Assembly (NCBI GenBank): GCA_036677085.1
Contig: JAKFFI010000037.1
Coordinates: forward strand, 49,834-113,833
Direction of reading: 5' to 3'
DNA length: 64,000 nucleotides
DNA from: JAGPUQ01 sp036677085
GTDB taxonomy: Bacteria; Pseudomonadota; Gammaproteobacteria; Pseudomonadales; Porticoccaceae
Shown here piece by piece: positions 1 through 7,802 of the stretch; within the stretch, counting starts at the first letter, position 1, and each line of letters opens with the position of its first letter. The notes under the pieces are model-generated. The model did not search any database, was not told the origin of the DNA, and saw only the letters and a list, made by a program, of their open reading frames with translations. A program made the translations under genes and the position numbers.

Positions 1-706
1 TCGCGAACTTGGCGCCAGCCGCGTCGGCGCGATATTCGCGCCAGCGCGAAAACGCCATCACGATCATACTGGCGAGCACCCCGAGCACGAGCTGCAAGAC
101 CATGACGATGGCGAAGTAGCCGAAGCCCTGGCCGCGTTCATTCTTGAACACCACGCGGTCGATGACCGTGCCGATGATGCGCGCCAGAAACATGACAAAG
201 GTGTTCACGACCCCCTGAATCAGCGCCAGGGTGACCATGTCGCCGTTGGCGACATGGCCGATTTCATGGGCCAGCACAGCGCGCGCTTCGTCGCGGCTGA
301 AACGCTGCAGCAACCCTTCGCTGACCGCGACCAGGGCCTTGTTCTTGTTCCAGCCGGTAGCAAAGGCATTGGACTGCTGCGCCGGAAATATCCCGACTTC
401 GGGCATGCCGATGTCGGCTTTTTTGGCCAGTTCGGCGACGGTTTCCACCAGCCAGCGCTCATCGGCCGTGACCGGTTGTTCGATGAGACGGGTGTGGGTG
501 CCCATTTTGGCCATGGTTTTCGACAGCAGCAGCGAGATGAACGACCCCACGAAGCCGAACAGACCACACAGGATGAGCAAGCCGGTCAGGTTGGTCCCGA
601 CACCCTGGGTCGCCAGGTACTGTTCGAGGCCGAGTGCCTTCACGATGATGCCAACCAGCGCCAGCACGGCGATGTTGGTCGCCAAAAAGAGGAAGATTCT
701 TTGCAC
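1..706 (-). CDS. htpX: HtpX membrane zinc metalloprotease, C-terminal part cut by window edge
   Basis: Heat-shock M48 protease of the inner membrane that degrades damaged membrane proteins with FtsH. About 235 codons of a usual 290 are visible; the gene runs off the left edge. Two hydrophobic N-terminal segments are followed by the zinc motif HEIGH (within AHEIGHVAN, near base 260), and the third metal ligand lies in REYRAD near the left edge. I start it at GTG 706, preceded by GGAG with good spacing; the first residues MQRIFLFLATNIAVLALVG match HtpX N-termini. It is transcribed away from the lipoprotein gene at 933, and a sigma-32-like promoter lies just upstream (750-779). Identity is secure from the motifs and overall sequence; only the C-terminal domain is unseen. 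Confidence 0.96.
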   Translation of the reverse strand, partial: MQRIFLFLATNIAVLALVGIIVKALGLEQYLATQGVGTNLTGLLILCGLFGFVGSFISLLLSKTMAKMGTHTRLIEQPVTADERWLVETVAELAKKADIGMPEVGIFPAQQSNAFATGWNKNKALVAVSEGLLQRFSRDEARAVLAHEIGHVANGDMVTLALIQGVVNTFVMFLARIIGTVIDRVVFKNERGQGFGYFAIVMVLQLVLGVLASMIVMAFSRWREYRADAAGAKFA

Positions 707-749
707 TTGATTTCTCCTGGTCGCGTGGTGTTGACTGCGATGCGTCGAT

Positions 750-779
750 TAGATGGGTGTCAACGACGAAAATTCAATG
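750..779 (-). promoter_or_regulatory. Candidate RpoH (sigma-32) heat-shock promoter of htpX
   Basis: On the minus strand CATTGAAT (779-772) and CCCATCTA (757-750) are separated by 14 bases. They resemble the sigma-32 -35 (CTTGAAA) and -10 (CCCCATNT) elements. A start near 743 would give a leader of about 37 bases before the htpX GTG. htpX is a heat-shock gene in E. coli, so the element fits the gene. A sigma-70 reading using TTGACA at 763-758 lacks a good -10. Confidence 0.55.
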
Positions 780-932
780 ACGAGCATCTGAGGTTTCACA
801 AAACAAGCTTGGCGCAGAAATGCCGGCGGGGGAAGCGCGAATGGAATCGGCCGGTGCGCTGTCGCGCGATTACTCGGCGCAATACCACGCAGGCAAATTT
901 CCTTGCGGTGCCTCCGATACCTCAGGGGTGGA

Positions 933-1391
933 ATGGCGATGATCCGGCGTTTCTGGCCGATGTTCCTGATCGGGACGCTGCTGTCCTCGTGCGCGCTGTG
1001 GCGACCGACTCCGGTAGCCGCGCCGGAGGTCCATTTGGCTGACCTGCAACTTGCCGATAGACCGGGGCGTGGTCCGCGTTATGTGATAGCCCTGCGGATC
1101 GTCAATCCGTCGCATCGTAAACTCGCGATAGCCGCGCTGTCCTGTCGCCTGCAGATCAAGGGGATCCCCGCCCTGGAAGGTTTTACGGGGGCCTTGTACA
1201 CCCTGCCACCGGGGTCCGCGCTGCGGGTCGAATTAGAAGCTCGCACCGACACGCTCGACCGGCTGAAGCTAACCGGGCGACTGGCCGACGGCGCGCGGCC
1301 GGATTATGTGCTCGAAGTGCGGCTGCGGCGGCCCTGGACGCTGATGCCGCTGGCGCTGCGCGATACCGGCGCGCTTCCTGCGGAGGACTGA
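933..1391 (+). CDS. LEA14-type (water-stress domain) lipoprotein
   Basis: A 152-residue secreted protein. The N-terminus is a lipoprotein signal peptide: basic start, hydrophobic stretch FLIGTLL and lipobox LSSC, giving an acylated Cys near residue 18. The remainder (PEVHLADLQLADRP.., then VIALRIVNPSHRKLAI) has the beta-rich pattern of LEA type-2/WHy domains, where an 'I-NPN'-like segment is typical. These small lipoproteins occur widely in gammaproteobacteria with no settled function. I use ATG 933, after GGGGTGG; an in-frame TTG at 903 would extend it without benefit. slyX starts 2 bases after its stop, so the two are probably co-transcribed. Confidence 0.8.
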   Translation: MAMIRRFWPMFLIGTLLSSCALWRPTPVAAPEVHLADLQLADRPGRGPRYVIALRIVNPSHRKLAIAALSCRLQIKGIPALEGFTGALYTLPPGSALRVELEARTDTLDRLKLTGRLADGARPDYVLEVRLRRPWTLMPLALRDTGALPAED

Positions 1392-1393
1392 CT

Positions 1394-1600
1394 GTGGACG
1401 ATCCCGAACGCATCGCCGAACTGGAGGCGCGCCTCGCTTTTCAGGAGGACACGCTCAAGGCCCTCGACGCAGCCATCTATGGTCAGCAGCGTCGAATCGA
1501 CGCGCTGGAACAGTTGTGCGCGCGCCTTGCCGCGCACCTGCGCGATGCGGTGGCGGTCGGTCTTGACCCGGGTGCCGATCAGAGGCCCCCTCATTATTGA
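1394..1600 (+). CDS. slyX: SlyX family protein
   Basis: A 68-residue, highly charged coiled-coil protein. Heptad-like pattern MDDPERIAELEARLAFQED..LDAAIYGQQRRIDALEQL and the C-terminal PPHY tail are diagnostic of SlyX. The family's function is unknown; in E. coli slyX lies beside slyD/fkpA, unlike here. It starts with GTG 2 bases after the lipoprotein stop. The family is small and the ending motif characteristic, so the name is reliable even though the role is not. Confidence 0.9.
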   Translation: MDDPERIAELEARLAFQEDTLKALDAAIYGQQRRIDALEQLCARLAAHLRDAVAVGLDPGADQRPPHY

Positions 1601-1731
1601 CCGTCCGGTTTTATGGATCCTTACCCTGCTGGAATCGATGCCTGACTGGATTGCGGCCCGCAGAATCGGCACTGCCCAGCGACGCCCCGGACCGATATCA
1701 TGGCTGTTCCGAACCACGCGGTGCGGCGATC

Positions 1732-2439
1732 TTGAACCCTTCCAGCGCCCGACTCACGGGGCACGATCTGAATTGCCTTGCGGTGTGGGATCGTAGTGGC
1801 GACCTCTGTCACCTCCATCCCGATGTCATTGACCCGTTGCAAGAGCTATGTGGTCGGGCGGCGGCCGCAGGTCTGGGGTTGCGGGTGGCCAGCGGCTTTC
1901 GTTCATTCGAGCGGCAGCTGGCGATCTGGAATACCAAGGCGCGCGGGGAGCGGCCGGTACTCGACGATCGGGGTCGTCCGCGCGATGTGCGCACACTCAG
2001 CGACCGCGAGCGGATGTACGCCATCCTGCGCTGGTCGGCCCTGCCCGGCGCCTCGCGGCATCACTGGGGCACCGACATCGATGTCTGGGACGCGAGCGCG
2101 GTGGCCGCGGACTATCGTTTGCAATTGGTGGCAGGGGAATACGCGCCTGGCGGCCCTTTTTTCGCCTTGCACACCTGGCTTGAGCAAACGCTCGGCGCCG
2201 ATGCAGGATTCTACCGACCCTACGCGACGGATACCGGTGGGGTGGCGCCCGAGCCCTGGCATCTGAGCTTTGCGCCGGTCGCGCGGGAGTTCGAGGCGCG
2301 GTTGTCGCCGCAACTGCTGCGGGACGCAATCGAAGCCGCCGCCATCGAGCTGAAGACAGTGATTCTGGAGGATCTGGGCACCATCTATGCGCGCTTTGTC
2401 CGGGGTGCCCGTTGCATCCCGTCGGGCGATGCGAGATAG
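1732..2439 (+). CDS. M15 family D-alanyl-D-alanine carboxypeptidase (VanY-like)
   Basis: A zinc peptidase predicted to trim D-Ala from peptidoglycan stem peptides. The catalytic signature SRHHWGTDID (about residues 108-117) gives His and Asp zinc ligands, and EPWHLS supplies the third His and the catalytic Glu. The segment RVASGFRSFERQLAIWN is also typical of the family. The open frame extends upstream, but homologues I recall begin with a short peptide ending LTGRD; here NPSSARLTGHD follows TTG 1732, so I choose that start (235 residues). No clear Shine-Dalgarno sequence supports it. No signal peptide is evident from this start, so a cytoplasmic recycling role is possible. Confidence 0.85.
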   Translation: MNPSSARLTGHDLNCLAVWDRSGDLCHLHPDVIDPLQELCGRAAAAGLGLRVASGFRSFERQLAIWNTKARGERPVLDDRGRPRDVRTLSDRERMYAILRWSALPGASRHHWGTDIDVWDASAVAADYRLQLVAGEYAPGGPFFALHTWLEQTLGADAGFYRPYATDTGGVAPEPWHLSFAPVAREFEARLSPQLLRDAIEAAAIELKTVILEDLGTIYARFVRGARCIPSGDAR

Positions 2440-2464
2440 TCCGGACCCGCAACCGGGGGTGTCG

Positions 2465-3238
2465 ATGAACACCAATTGCGACCAACTCTGGCAGGATATT
2501 CGCGACGAAGCCGCGCACGCGGCGCGTGACGAGCCCGTGCTGGCCAGCTACCTTCACCGCGCGCTATTGAGTCACGCGACGCTCGAGTCGGCGCTGCTCT
2601 ACAATTTGGCGGAACTCCTCGGCAGTTCCGTGGTATCCGCGCTGACCCTGCAACAGGTCTTCGCGCAGGCGCTGAGCGAGGCGCCCGACATCGGTGTCAA
2701 CGCGCGCCGCGACATCCTCGCGTATCACGAGCGCGATCCCGCCTGCGACCGCTACCTGATGCCGCTGCTGTATTTCAAAGGGTTTCATGCCTTGCAGGTG
2801 CATCGCAGTGCCCACCACCTCTGGCAGTCCGGGCGGCGCCCGCTGGCGCTGTTTCTCCAGAACCAGTGTTCGGAGCGGTTCGGGGTCGATATTCATCCCG
2901 CGGCCCGCATCGGCGGCGGCATCATGATCGATCACGCCACCGGCGTGGTCATCGGCGAGACTGCAAGTGTGGGCGACGACGTCTCCATGCTCCATTCGGT
3001 CACCCTGGGAGGTACCGGGTGCGAGCGCGGCGACCGCCATCCCAAGGTGCGGGCCGGAGTACTGATCGCCGCCGGCGCGCAGATTCTCGGCAATATCGAG
3101 ATCGGTGCGGGCGCCCGGATCGGTGCGGGTAGCCTGGTGCTCGATCCGGTCCCGCCCGGCGCCACCGTGGTGGGGGTTCCCGCCAGGATCGTGGCAGGCG
3201 GCGCGACCGAGCACCGGACCGCGCAGGGGGCGGCATAA
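2465..3238 (+). CDS. cysE: Serine O-acetyltransferase (CysE/EpsC type)
   Basis: Makes O-acetylserine from L-serine and acetyl-CoA, the first step of cysteine synthesis. 257 residues. The N-terminal helical domain (DEPVLASYLHRALLSHATLE) is followed by the left-handed beta-helix of hexapeptide repeats. The acetyltransferase core includes DIHPAARIGGGIMIDHATG (His and Asp of the catalytic dyad), GETASVG and LGGTG, then IGAGARIGAGSLVL. The start is ATG 2465; GTG 2459 is an in-frame alternative. The next gene begins 1 base after its stop, which suggests coupling with dgkA. The long N-terminal domain favours CysE over other hexapeptide acetyltransferases. Confidence 0.93.
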   Translation: MNTNCDQLWQDIRDEAAHAARDEPVLASYLHRALLSHATLESALLYNLAELLGSSVVSALTLQQVFAQALSEAPDIGVNARRDILAYHERDPACDRYLMPLLYFKGFHALQVHRSAHHLWQSGRRPLALFLQNQCSERFGVDIHPAARIGGGIMIDHATGVVIGETASVGDDVSMLHSVTLGGTGCERGDRHPKVRAGVLIAAGAQILGNIEIGAGARIGAGSLVLDPVPPGATVVGVPARIVAGGATEHRTAQGAA

Positions 3239-3239
3239 G

Positions 3240-3635
3240 GTGGAGGATGCCCGCCGGTCGCGCATGCCCCAGGGTGGTCTGCTCAAGCGCCGGCTGCTCG
3301 ATGCCACCCGCTATTCGCTGCAGGGTCTGCGCGCCTGCTTTCGCCACGAAGAGGCGTTTCGCACGGAGTTGTCCCTCGCGCTGGTGCTGACCCCGGCGGC
3401 CTTCTGGGTGGCGGACAATGCCCGCGACCTGGTGCTGTTGCTGGGCGTGCAGGTGCTGGTGCTGATCGTCGAGTTGCTCAATTCGGCGATTGAAGCCGCG
3501 GTCGATCTGCACGGCGCGGAGCGACGCGAGCTCGCGGGGCGCGCCAAGGACCTGGGATCGGCCGCCGTGCTGCTGAGCATGGGGCTGTGTGTGCTGGTGT
3601 GGCTGGGCATACTGTGGGAAAGATTCGGCGGGTGA
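3240..3635 (+). CDS. dgkA: Diacylglycerol kinase, integral membrane
   Basis: Phosphorylates diacylglycerol released by periplasmic glucan and LPS modification, returning it to phospholipid synthesis. The protein is small with three membrane helices. Catalytic and metal-binding residues are visible in ELLNSAIEAAVDL and GRAKDLGSAAVLL, both nearly identical to E. coli DgkA. GTG 3240 gives 131 residues, with AGGGGG 9 bases upstream; ATG 3264 would give 123 residues, closer to the E. coli length of about 122, but without a well-placed ribosome site. It follows the serine acetyltransferase by 1 base. Confidence 0.92.
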   Translation: MEDARRSRMPQGGLLKRRLLDATRYSLQGLRACFRHEEAFRTELSLALVLTPAAFWVADNARDLVLLLGVQVLVLIVELLNSAIEAAVDLHGAERRELAGRAKDLGSAAVLLSMGLCVLVWLGILWERFGG

Positions 3636-3651
3636 GAGGAGTGATGAGGCC

Positions 3652-4128
3652 ATGAGCGAGCCGCGTTACGACGTGTTCTTCCGGGGCGATATCGCCCCCG
3701 GTCAGCGCCTGAATGAGGTCCGTGATCGTCTGCGGCAAATGTTCCGGATCGACGACGCCCGGCTGAACACGCTGTTTTCGGGCCGTCCGATGGCGATCCG
3801 GCGCGATCTCGGCATCGACGAAGCGGAACGCTACCGTGCCGCGCTGCGGGAAGCCGGTGCCCTGGTCGAATTGCGACCGCTAATGGTTCAGGATGTGCCC
3901 GCAGCGGGGCCGTTGGCGCACGCCACTGACGATTGGAGTCTGGCGCCGGTTGGCGCCGATGTGCTGCGACCGGACGAGCGACCCTCAGTGGTTCCCGTCA
4001 GCGTCGATATCAGCGGTCTCGAGGTCGCGCCGCCCGGTGTCGATGTGTTGCGAGAGGACGAACGCCGCCCCGTGGTTGTCCGGAACATCGATACGCAGCA
4101 CCTCGGACTGCTTCCATCCACCGACTAG
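3652..4128 (+). CDS. Unknown protein: N-terminal alpha/beta module plus 28-residue repeats
   Basis: 158 residues, no function known to me. Residues 5-75 (YDVFFRGDIAPGQ..VRDRLRQMFRI..LFSGRPMAIRRDLG..YRAALREAGA) resemble a small domain I have seen at the N-terminus of gammaproteobacterial proteins that end in varied membrane or repeat regions. Residues 95-122 and 123-150 are two copies of a 28-residue repeat: APVGADVLRPDER aligns with APPGVDVLREDER, and LGLLP at 151-155 begins a third. No signal peptide or membrane segment is seen, so it is probably cytoplasmic. ATG 3652 follows dgkA by 16 bases with GAGG upstream, suggesting one transcript with dgkA. Confidence 0.75.
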   Translation: MSEPRYDVFFRGDIAPGQRLNEVRDRLRQMFRIDDARLNTLFSGRPMAIRRDLGIDEAERYRAALREAGALVELRPLMVQDVPAAGPLAHATDDWSLAPVGADVLRPDERPSVVPVSVDISGLEVAPPGVDVLREDERRPVVVRNIDTQHLGLLPSTD

Positions 4129-4179
4129 GGATGTGGCCATGGCCCGGCCAATCCGTTTGACGTGTCCGGCAGCCCGACG

Positions 4180-5577
4180 ATGAGCGCGCCGCGCCGCGAA
4201 CGGGACTCGCTTGGCGAGGTCGCCATCGACGCGGCGGCGCTCTGGGGGCCACAGACCCAGCGTTCCCTGGAGCATTTCCGGATTGGCGGCCAGCGCTTTC
4301 CGCTCGCATTCATCCACGACTTCGCATTGGTAAAAAAAGCCGCCGCGCGCACCAATTGCGCGCTCGGTGTGCTCTCCGAAGCACACAGCCTGCTGATCAG
4401 CCAGGCCTGCGACGAGATTATCGCTGGGCGGCACGACGACCAGTTTCCCTTGGTGGTCTGGCAAACCGGCAGCGGCACCCAGACCAACATGAATCTCAAT
4501 GAGGTAATCGCCAACCGTGCCAACGAACTGGCCGGCGGGCGGCGTGGTGAGCCGGGCCCGGTGCACCCCAACGACCACGTCAATTGTTCACAGTCGTCCA
4601 ACGATGTCTTCCCCACGGTGATGCACGTCGCCGCCGCCCGTCAGCTGCGAGAGCGCCTGCTGCCCACGCTGACCGCGCTGCGGAACGCGCTGGCGGCCAA
4701 AAGCGTGGAATTCGCCTCCCTGGTGAAGATCGGGCGCACCCATTTGATGGATGCTACGCCGGTTACGCTCGGGCAGGAATTCGGCGGCTACGCGGCGCAA
4801 TTGGCTTACGCGCAGGCGAGTCTGGAGAGCGTGCTGCCGGCGCTCGGCGCGATCGCGCTCGGCGGCAGCGCCGTGGGCACCGGTCTGAATACGCCCACGG
4901 GGTGGGCGGAGGCGGTGGCCGCCGAACTGAGCCGGCTGTCGGGACTGCCGTTCACCAGCGCCGCCAACAAATTTGCGGCCCTGGGCGGCCACGAAGCCCT
5001 GGTGGACCTGCACGGACGCCTGCGGGTGCTGGCCGCGGCGCTGTTCAAGATCGCCAGCGATATCCGTCTGCTCGGCAGCGGGCCGCGCTCCGGCCTGGGC
5101 GAGCTGCGGCTGCCCGCCAACGAGCCGGGCAGCTCCATCATGCCGGGCAAGATCAACCCCACCCAGGTCGAGGCGCTCACCATGGTGGCGGTACAGGTCA
5201 TGGGCAACGATGCGGCGGTGGGTTTTGCCGGCAGTCAGGGGCACCTGGAGCTCAACGTGTTCAAGCCATTGATCATCCATAATGTGCTGGAATCCTGTGC
5301 GCTGCTGACCGATGCCATGGACAGCTTCTGCCGCCATTGTGTAGTGGGTATCCAGGCTGAACCGGCGCAACTGGCACTCCATCTCCAGCGTTCCCTGATG
5401 CTGGTAACGGCATTGAATCCTGTTATCGGTTACGATTGCGCCGCGAAAATCGCAGGGAAGGCCTTTGCCGAAGGCATTTCGTTGCGGGAGGCGGCGTTGG
5501 CGCTGGGCTATCTGGATGCCGAGACCTTCGACCGCCTGGTCGATCCCGCGCGCATGCTGGGCCCCACCGGCGACTGA
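4180..5577 (+). CDS. fumC: Class II fumarate hydratase
   Basis: Converts fumarate to L-malate in the TCA cycle; a cytosolic homotetramer without an iron-sulfur cluster. 465 residues, against 467 in E. coli FumC. The superfamily signature GSSIMPGKINPTQ (the mobile serine loop) and the conserved GRTHLMDATPVTLGQEFGG are intact, as is the substrate segment SGTQTNMNLNEV. The start is ATG 4180; a GTG 18 bases upstream is in frame. It follows the repeat protein by about 50 bases. Argininosuccinate lyase and aspartase are excluded by the length and the signature variant. Confidence 0.97.
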   Translation: MSAPRRERDSLGEVAIDAAALWGPQTQRSLEHFRIGGQRFPLAFIHDFALVKKAAARTNCALGVLSEAHSLLISQACDEIIAGRHDDQFPLVVWQTGSGTQTNMNLNEVIANRANELAGGRRGEPGPVHPNDHVNCSQSSNDVFPTVMHVAAARQLRERLLPTLTALRNALAAKSVEFASLVKIGRTHLMDATPVTLGQEFGGYAAQLAYAQASLESVLPALGAIALGGSAVGTGLNTPTGWAEAVAAELSRLSGLPFTSAANKFAALGGHEALVDLHGRLRVLAAALFKIASDIRLLGSGPRSGLGELRLPANEPGSSIMPGKINPTQVEALTMVAVQVMGNDAAVGFAGSQGHLELNVFKPLIIHNVLESCALLTDAMDSFCRHCVVGIQAEPAQLALHLQRSLMLVTALNPVIGYDCAAKIAGKAFAEGISLREAALALGYLDAETFDRLVDPARMLGPTGD

Positions 5578-5619
5578 GGTCAGTGGAGCCCGTGCGGCCA
5601 CTTGCCTGAGTCGCCTTTT

Positions 5620-5642
5620 TCGGCAGTGACGGTCGGCAGTGA
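5620..5642 (+). repeat. Direct repeat in the mlaF upstream region
   Basis: TCGGCAGTGA occurs at 5620-5629 and 5633-5642, a 13-base period, inside the 129-base gap between fumC and mlaF. The spacing is slightly over one helical turn. It could be an operator for the mla operon, but I recognise no regulator for it and it may be chance. Confidence 0.3.
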
Positions 5643-5706
5643 TAGTCAGCCTGCGACGCGGTCGCCATGGCCGCTTCCCCAAAGGATAGAGACGAGCATC
5701 GAAATA

Positions 5707-6543
5707 ATGCCTGATACCCTTGCCGCGTCGGATAACTCTGCTCCAGCGGCCGCCATTCGCCTCGACAACGTCACCCTCGCGCGCGGTGATCGCGCGGTAT
5801 TGACCGGTTTCTCGCTCGCGATTCCGGCGGGCAAGGTGACTGCCGTGATGGGTCCGAGCGGTTGCGGCAAGACCACGGTGCTCAAGCTCATCACCGGGCA
5901 GTTGCGGCCCGACAAGGGGCAGGTGTGGGTCGGCGATATCGAAGTCAACACGCTGCGTGGCGCTGATCTCAATGCGCTGCGCCGCGATATCGGTGTGTTG
6001 TTGCAAAATGGCGCACTCTTTACCGATCTCACCTGTTTCGACAACGTCGCGCTGCCGTTGCGTGAACACACCAAACTCCCTGAACCCCTGATCCGGCGCC
6101 TGGTACTGCTCAAATTGCAGACGGTCGGATTGCGCGGTGCCGCTGCCCTGTATCCGCGTGAACTGTCCGGCGGCATGAACCGCCGGGTGGCGATGGCCCG
6201 CGCGATGGCACTGGATCCGGCCATCATGCTCTATGACGAGCCGTTCGCCGGTCTCGATCCCATTTCTCTGGGGGCTTCCGTGCGCTTGATCCGCGAGATC
6301 AACGGGGCGCTCGGGATTACCAGCGTGGTCATCACCCATGATGTCGCGGAGGTGCAGAAATTTGCCGACTGTTGCTGCATTATCGCCGAGGGTCGGGTGG
6401 TGGCGTCAGGTACCCCGGACCAGCTGCGGGACAGCGATCAGGAGGTGGTGCGCCAATTCATGCGGGGCCTTCCTGACGGTCCGGTGCCCTTTCATTTTCC
6501 GGCGCGTCCGCTCGCCGATGAGTTGCTTGCAGAGAGAGCCTGA
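5707..6543 (+). CDS. mlaF: Phospholipid ABC transporter ATP-binding protein MlaF
   Basis: The ATPase that powers MlaFEDB, which moves phospholipids between the inner membrane and the periplasmic carrier MlaC. 278 residues. Walker A GPSGCGKTT lies near residue 49, the ABC signature LSGGMNRRVAMARAM follows, then Walker B IMLYDEPFAGLDP and the switch His in VITHDVAEV. The C-terminal extension after residue 250 matches the MlaF tail that contacts the partner subunit. It is the first gene of a tight six-gene operon, with mlaE starting 2 bases after its stop. ATG 5707 leaves a divergent N-terminal stretch of about 15 residues. Confidence 0.96.
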   Translation: MPDTLAASDNSAPAAAIRLDNVTLARGDRAVLTGFSLAIPAGKVTAVMGPSGCGKTTVLKLITGQLRPDKGQVWVGDIEVNTLRGADLNALRRDIGVLLQNGALFTDLTCFDNVALPLREHTKLPEPLIRRLVLLKLQTVGLRGAAALYPRELSGGMNRRVAMARAMALDPAIMLYDEPFAGLDPISLGASVRLIREINGALGITSVVITHDVAEVQKFADCCCIIAEGRVVASGTPDQLRDSDQEVVRQFMRGLPDGPVPFHFPARPLADELLAERA

Positions 6544-6545
6544 CC

Positions 6546-7319
6546 GTGATGACGCCCTCCAGCCTTGGCGGCCGGCTGCTGGCCGAGCCGATACGCGAAT
6601 TCGGTCGTGCCGGGATTTTTCTGGTTACGGCGTTTGCGCGGATGCGCTTCGGTCCCCTCCAGCTCGGCGAAATCCTGCGTCAGGTGTATTTCGTCGGTGC
6701 GCGCTCGCTGGTGATCATCGTGATCTGCGGATTCTTCGTCGGTCTGGTATTGACCCTGCAAACCCACGACACCCTGACCCGGTTTGGCGCCGGGGATTCG
6801 GTCAGCACGGTCCTGGCGCTCTCGCTGTTTCGCGAACTGGCGCCGGTGTTGACGGCCATCCTGTTCGCCGGCCGCGCGGGCACTTCGATCACTGCCGAAA
6901 TCGGCCTGATGAAAGCCACCGAGCAGCTTGATGCGCTGGATTTGATGGCCATTGATCCGATGGAGCGCATCGTCCAGCCCCGGTTGCTGGCCGGGGTGCT
7001 GGCGGTGCCGGCTTTGGTGATGGTGTTCAACGTCACCGCGCTGCTCGGTGGGGTATTTTTCTCGGTTTACATGATGGGCAGCGATCCGATCACCTTCTGG
7101 AGCAAGATGCAGGCATCGGTCGAACTGGGCAAGGATTTCGTGGGTGGCTTGCTGAAAAGCGCGGTGTTCGGCTTTCTGGTCAGCTGGCTCGCGGTATATT
7201 TCGGCTGGAGCGCCAAGCCCACCAGCGAAGGCGTGGCGCTGGCCACCACCCAGACCGTGATCACCAGCGCCATCGCGGTGCTGCTGATGGATTTTGTTCT
7301 CACTGCTTTCATGCTCTAG
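6546..7319 (+). CDS. mlaE: Phospholipid ABC transporter permease MlaE
   Basis: The membrane subunit of MlaFEDB. 257 residues with about five to six hydrophobic segments. The family hallmarks are FFVGLVLTLQ and the cytoplasmic coupling region RELAPVLTAILFAGRAGTSITAEIG (read in two parts), plus the later MKATEQLDALDLM. It begins GTG-ATG (6546, 6549); either codon could initiate. It sits 2 bases after mlaF and 15 bases before mlaD, so translation is likely coupled. Confidence 0.96.
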   Translation: MMTPSSLGGRLLAEPIREFGRAGIFLVTAFARMRFGPLQLGEILRQVYFVGARSLVIIVICGFFVGLVLTLQTHDTLTRFGAGDSVSTVLALSLFRELAPVLTAILFAGRAGTSITAEIGLMKATEQLDALDLMAIDPMERIVQPRLLAGVLAVPALVMVFNVTALLGGVFFSVYMMGSDPITFWSKMQASVELGKDFVGGLLKSAVFGFLVSWLAVYFGWSAKPTSEGVALATTQTVITSAIAVLLMDFVLTAFML

Positions 7320-7334
7320 CGTTGGAATCCTGTC

Positions 7335-7802
7335 ATGACATCTTCCCATCAGATCGAATTCACCGCCGGGCTGTTTCTACTGCTCGGTATTGCCGCGCTG
7401 GTCTTCCTGGCTCTGCACGCGACCGATGGCGGTGCCCTGAAAGACGGCGGCTATCGGGTAGTGGCCGAATTCAGTAACGTCGGCGGGCTTAAAGCCCGCG
7501 CCAATGTGAGTCTCGGCGGCGTTCGCGTGGGGTCCGTGGAGAGCATCGATCTGGATCCCGAAACATTTTCGGCGCGCGTCGTGATGGTCATCGGTGACCA
7601 TTATCGCAATTTGCCGGAAGATACCTCGGCCTCGATTTTGACCAGCGGCATCCTGGGCGATCAATACATCGGCCTCGAACCTGGCGGCGCGCCGGACATG
7701 CTGAAGGATGGCGATAAGATCATGATTACCCAGTCGGCGCTGGTGCTGGAGCAGCTGATCAGTCGCTTCCTGTTCAATAGTGGTGGAGAGCAAAAGAAAT
7801 GA
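7335..7802 (+). CDS. mlaD: MlaD, MCE-domain substrate-binding subunit
   Basis: A periplasm-facing, inner-membrane-anchored lipid-binding ring protein. 155 residues, one N-terminal membrane helix (about 11-28, LFLLLGIAALVFLAL), then a single MCE domain: EFSNVGGLKARANVSLGGVR, then VVMVIGDHYRNLPEDTS, and the conserved SGILGDQYIGLEPG. The pore-loop region is hydrophobic (LVLEQLISRFLF), as expected for hexameric MlaD. Its stop overlaps the mlaC start (ATGA at 7799), which indicates translational coupling. Confidence 0.95.
   Translation: MTSSHQIEFTAGLFLLLGIAALVFLALHATDGGALKDGGYRVVAEFSNVGGLKARANVSLGGVRVGSVESIDLDPETFSARVVMVIGDHYRNLPEDTSASILTSGILGDQYIGLEPGGAPDMLKDGDKIMITQSALVLEQLISRFLFNSGGEQKK

Noticed and set aside
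758..763. Sigma-70 promoter for htpX using TTGACA
   Set aside because: The base sequence 17 bases on (TCGCAG) is a poor -10, whereas the overlapping sigma-32 reading has both elements.
4588..6339. A 583-codon open frame antisense to fumC and mlaF
   Set aside because: Open because of high GC at third positions of the true genes; no recognisable protein and both plus-strand genes are certain.
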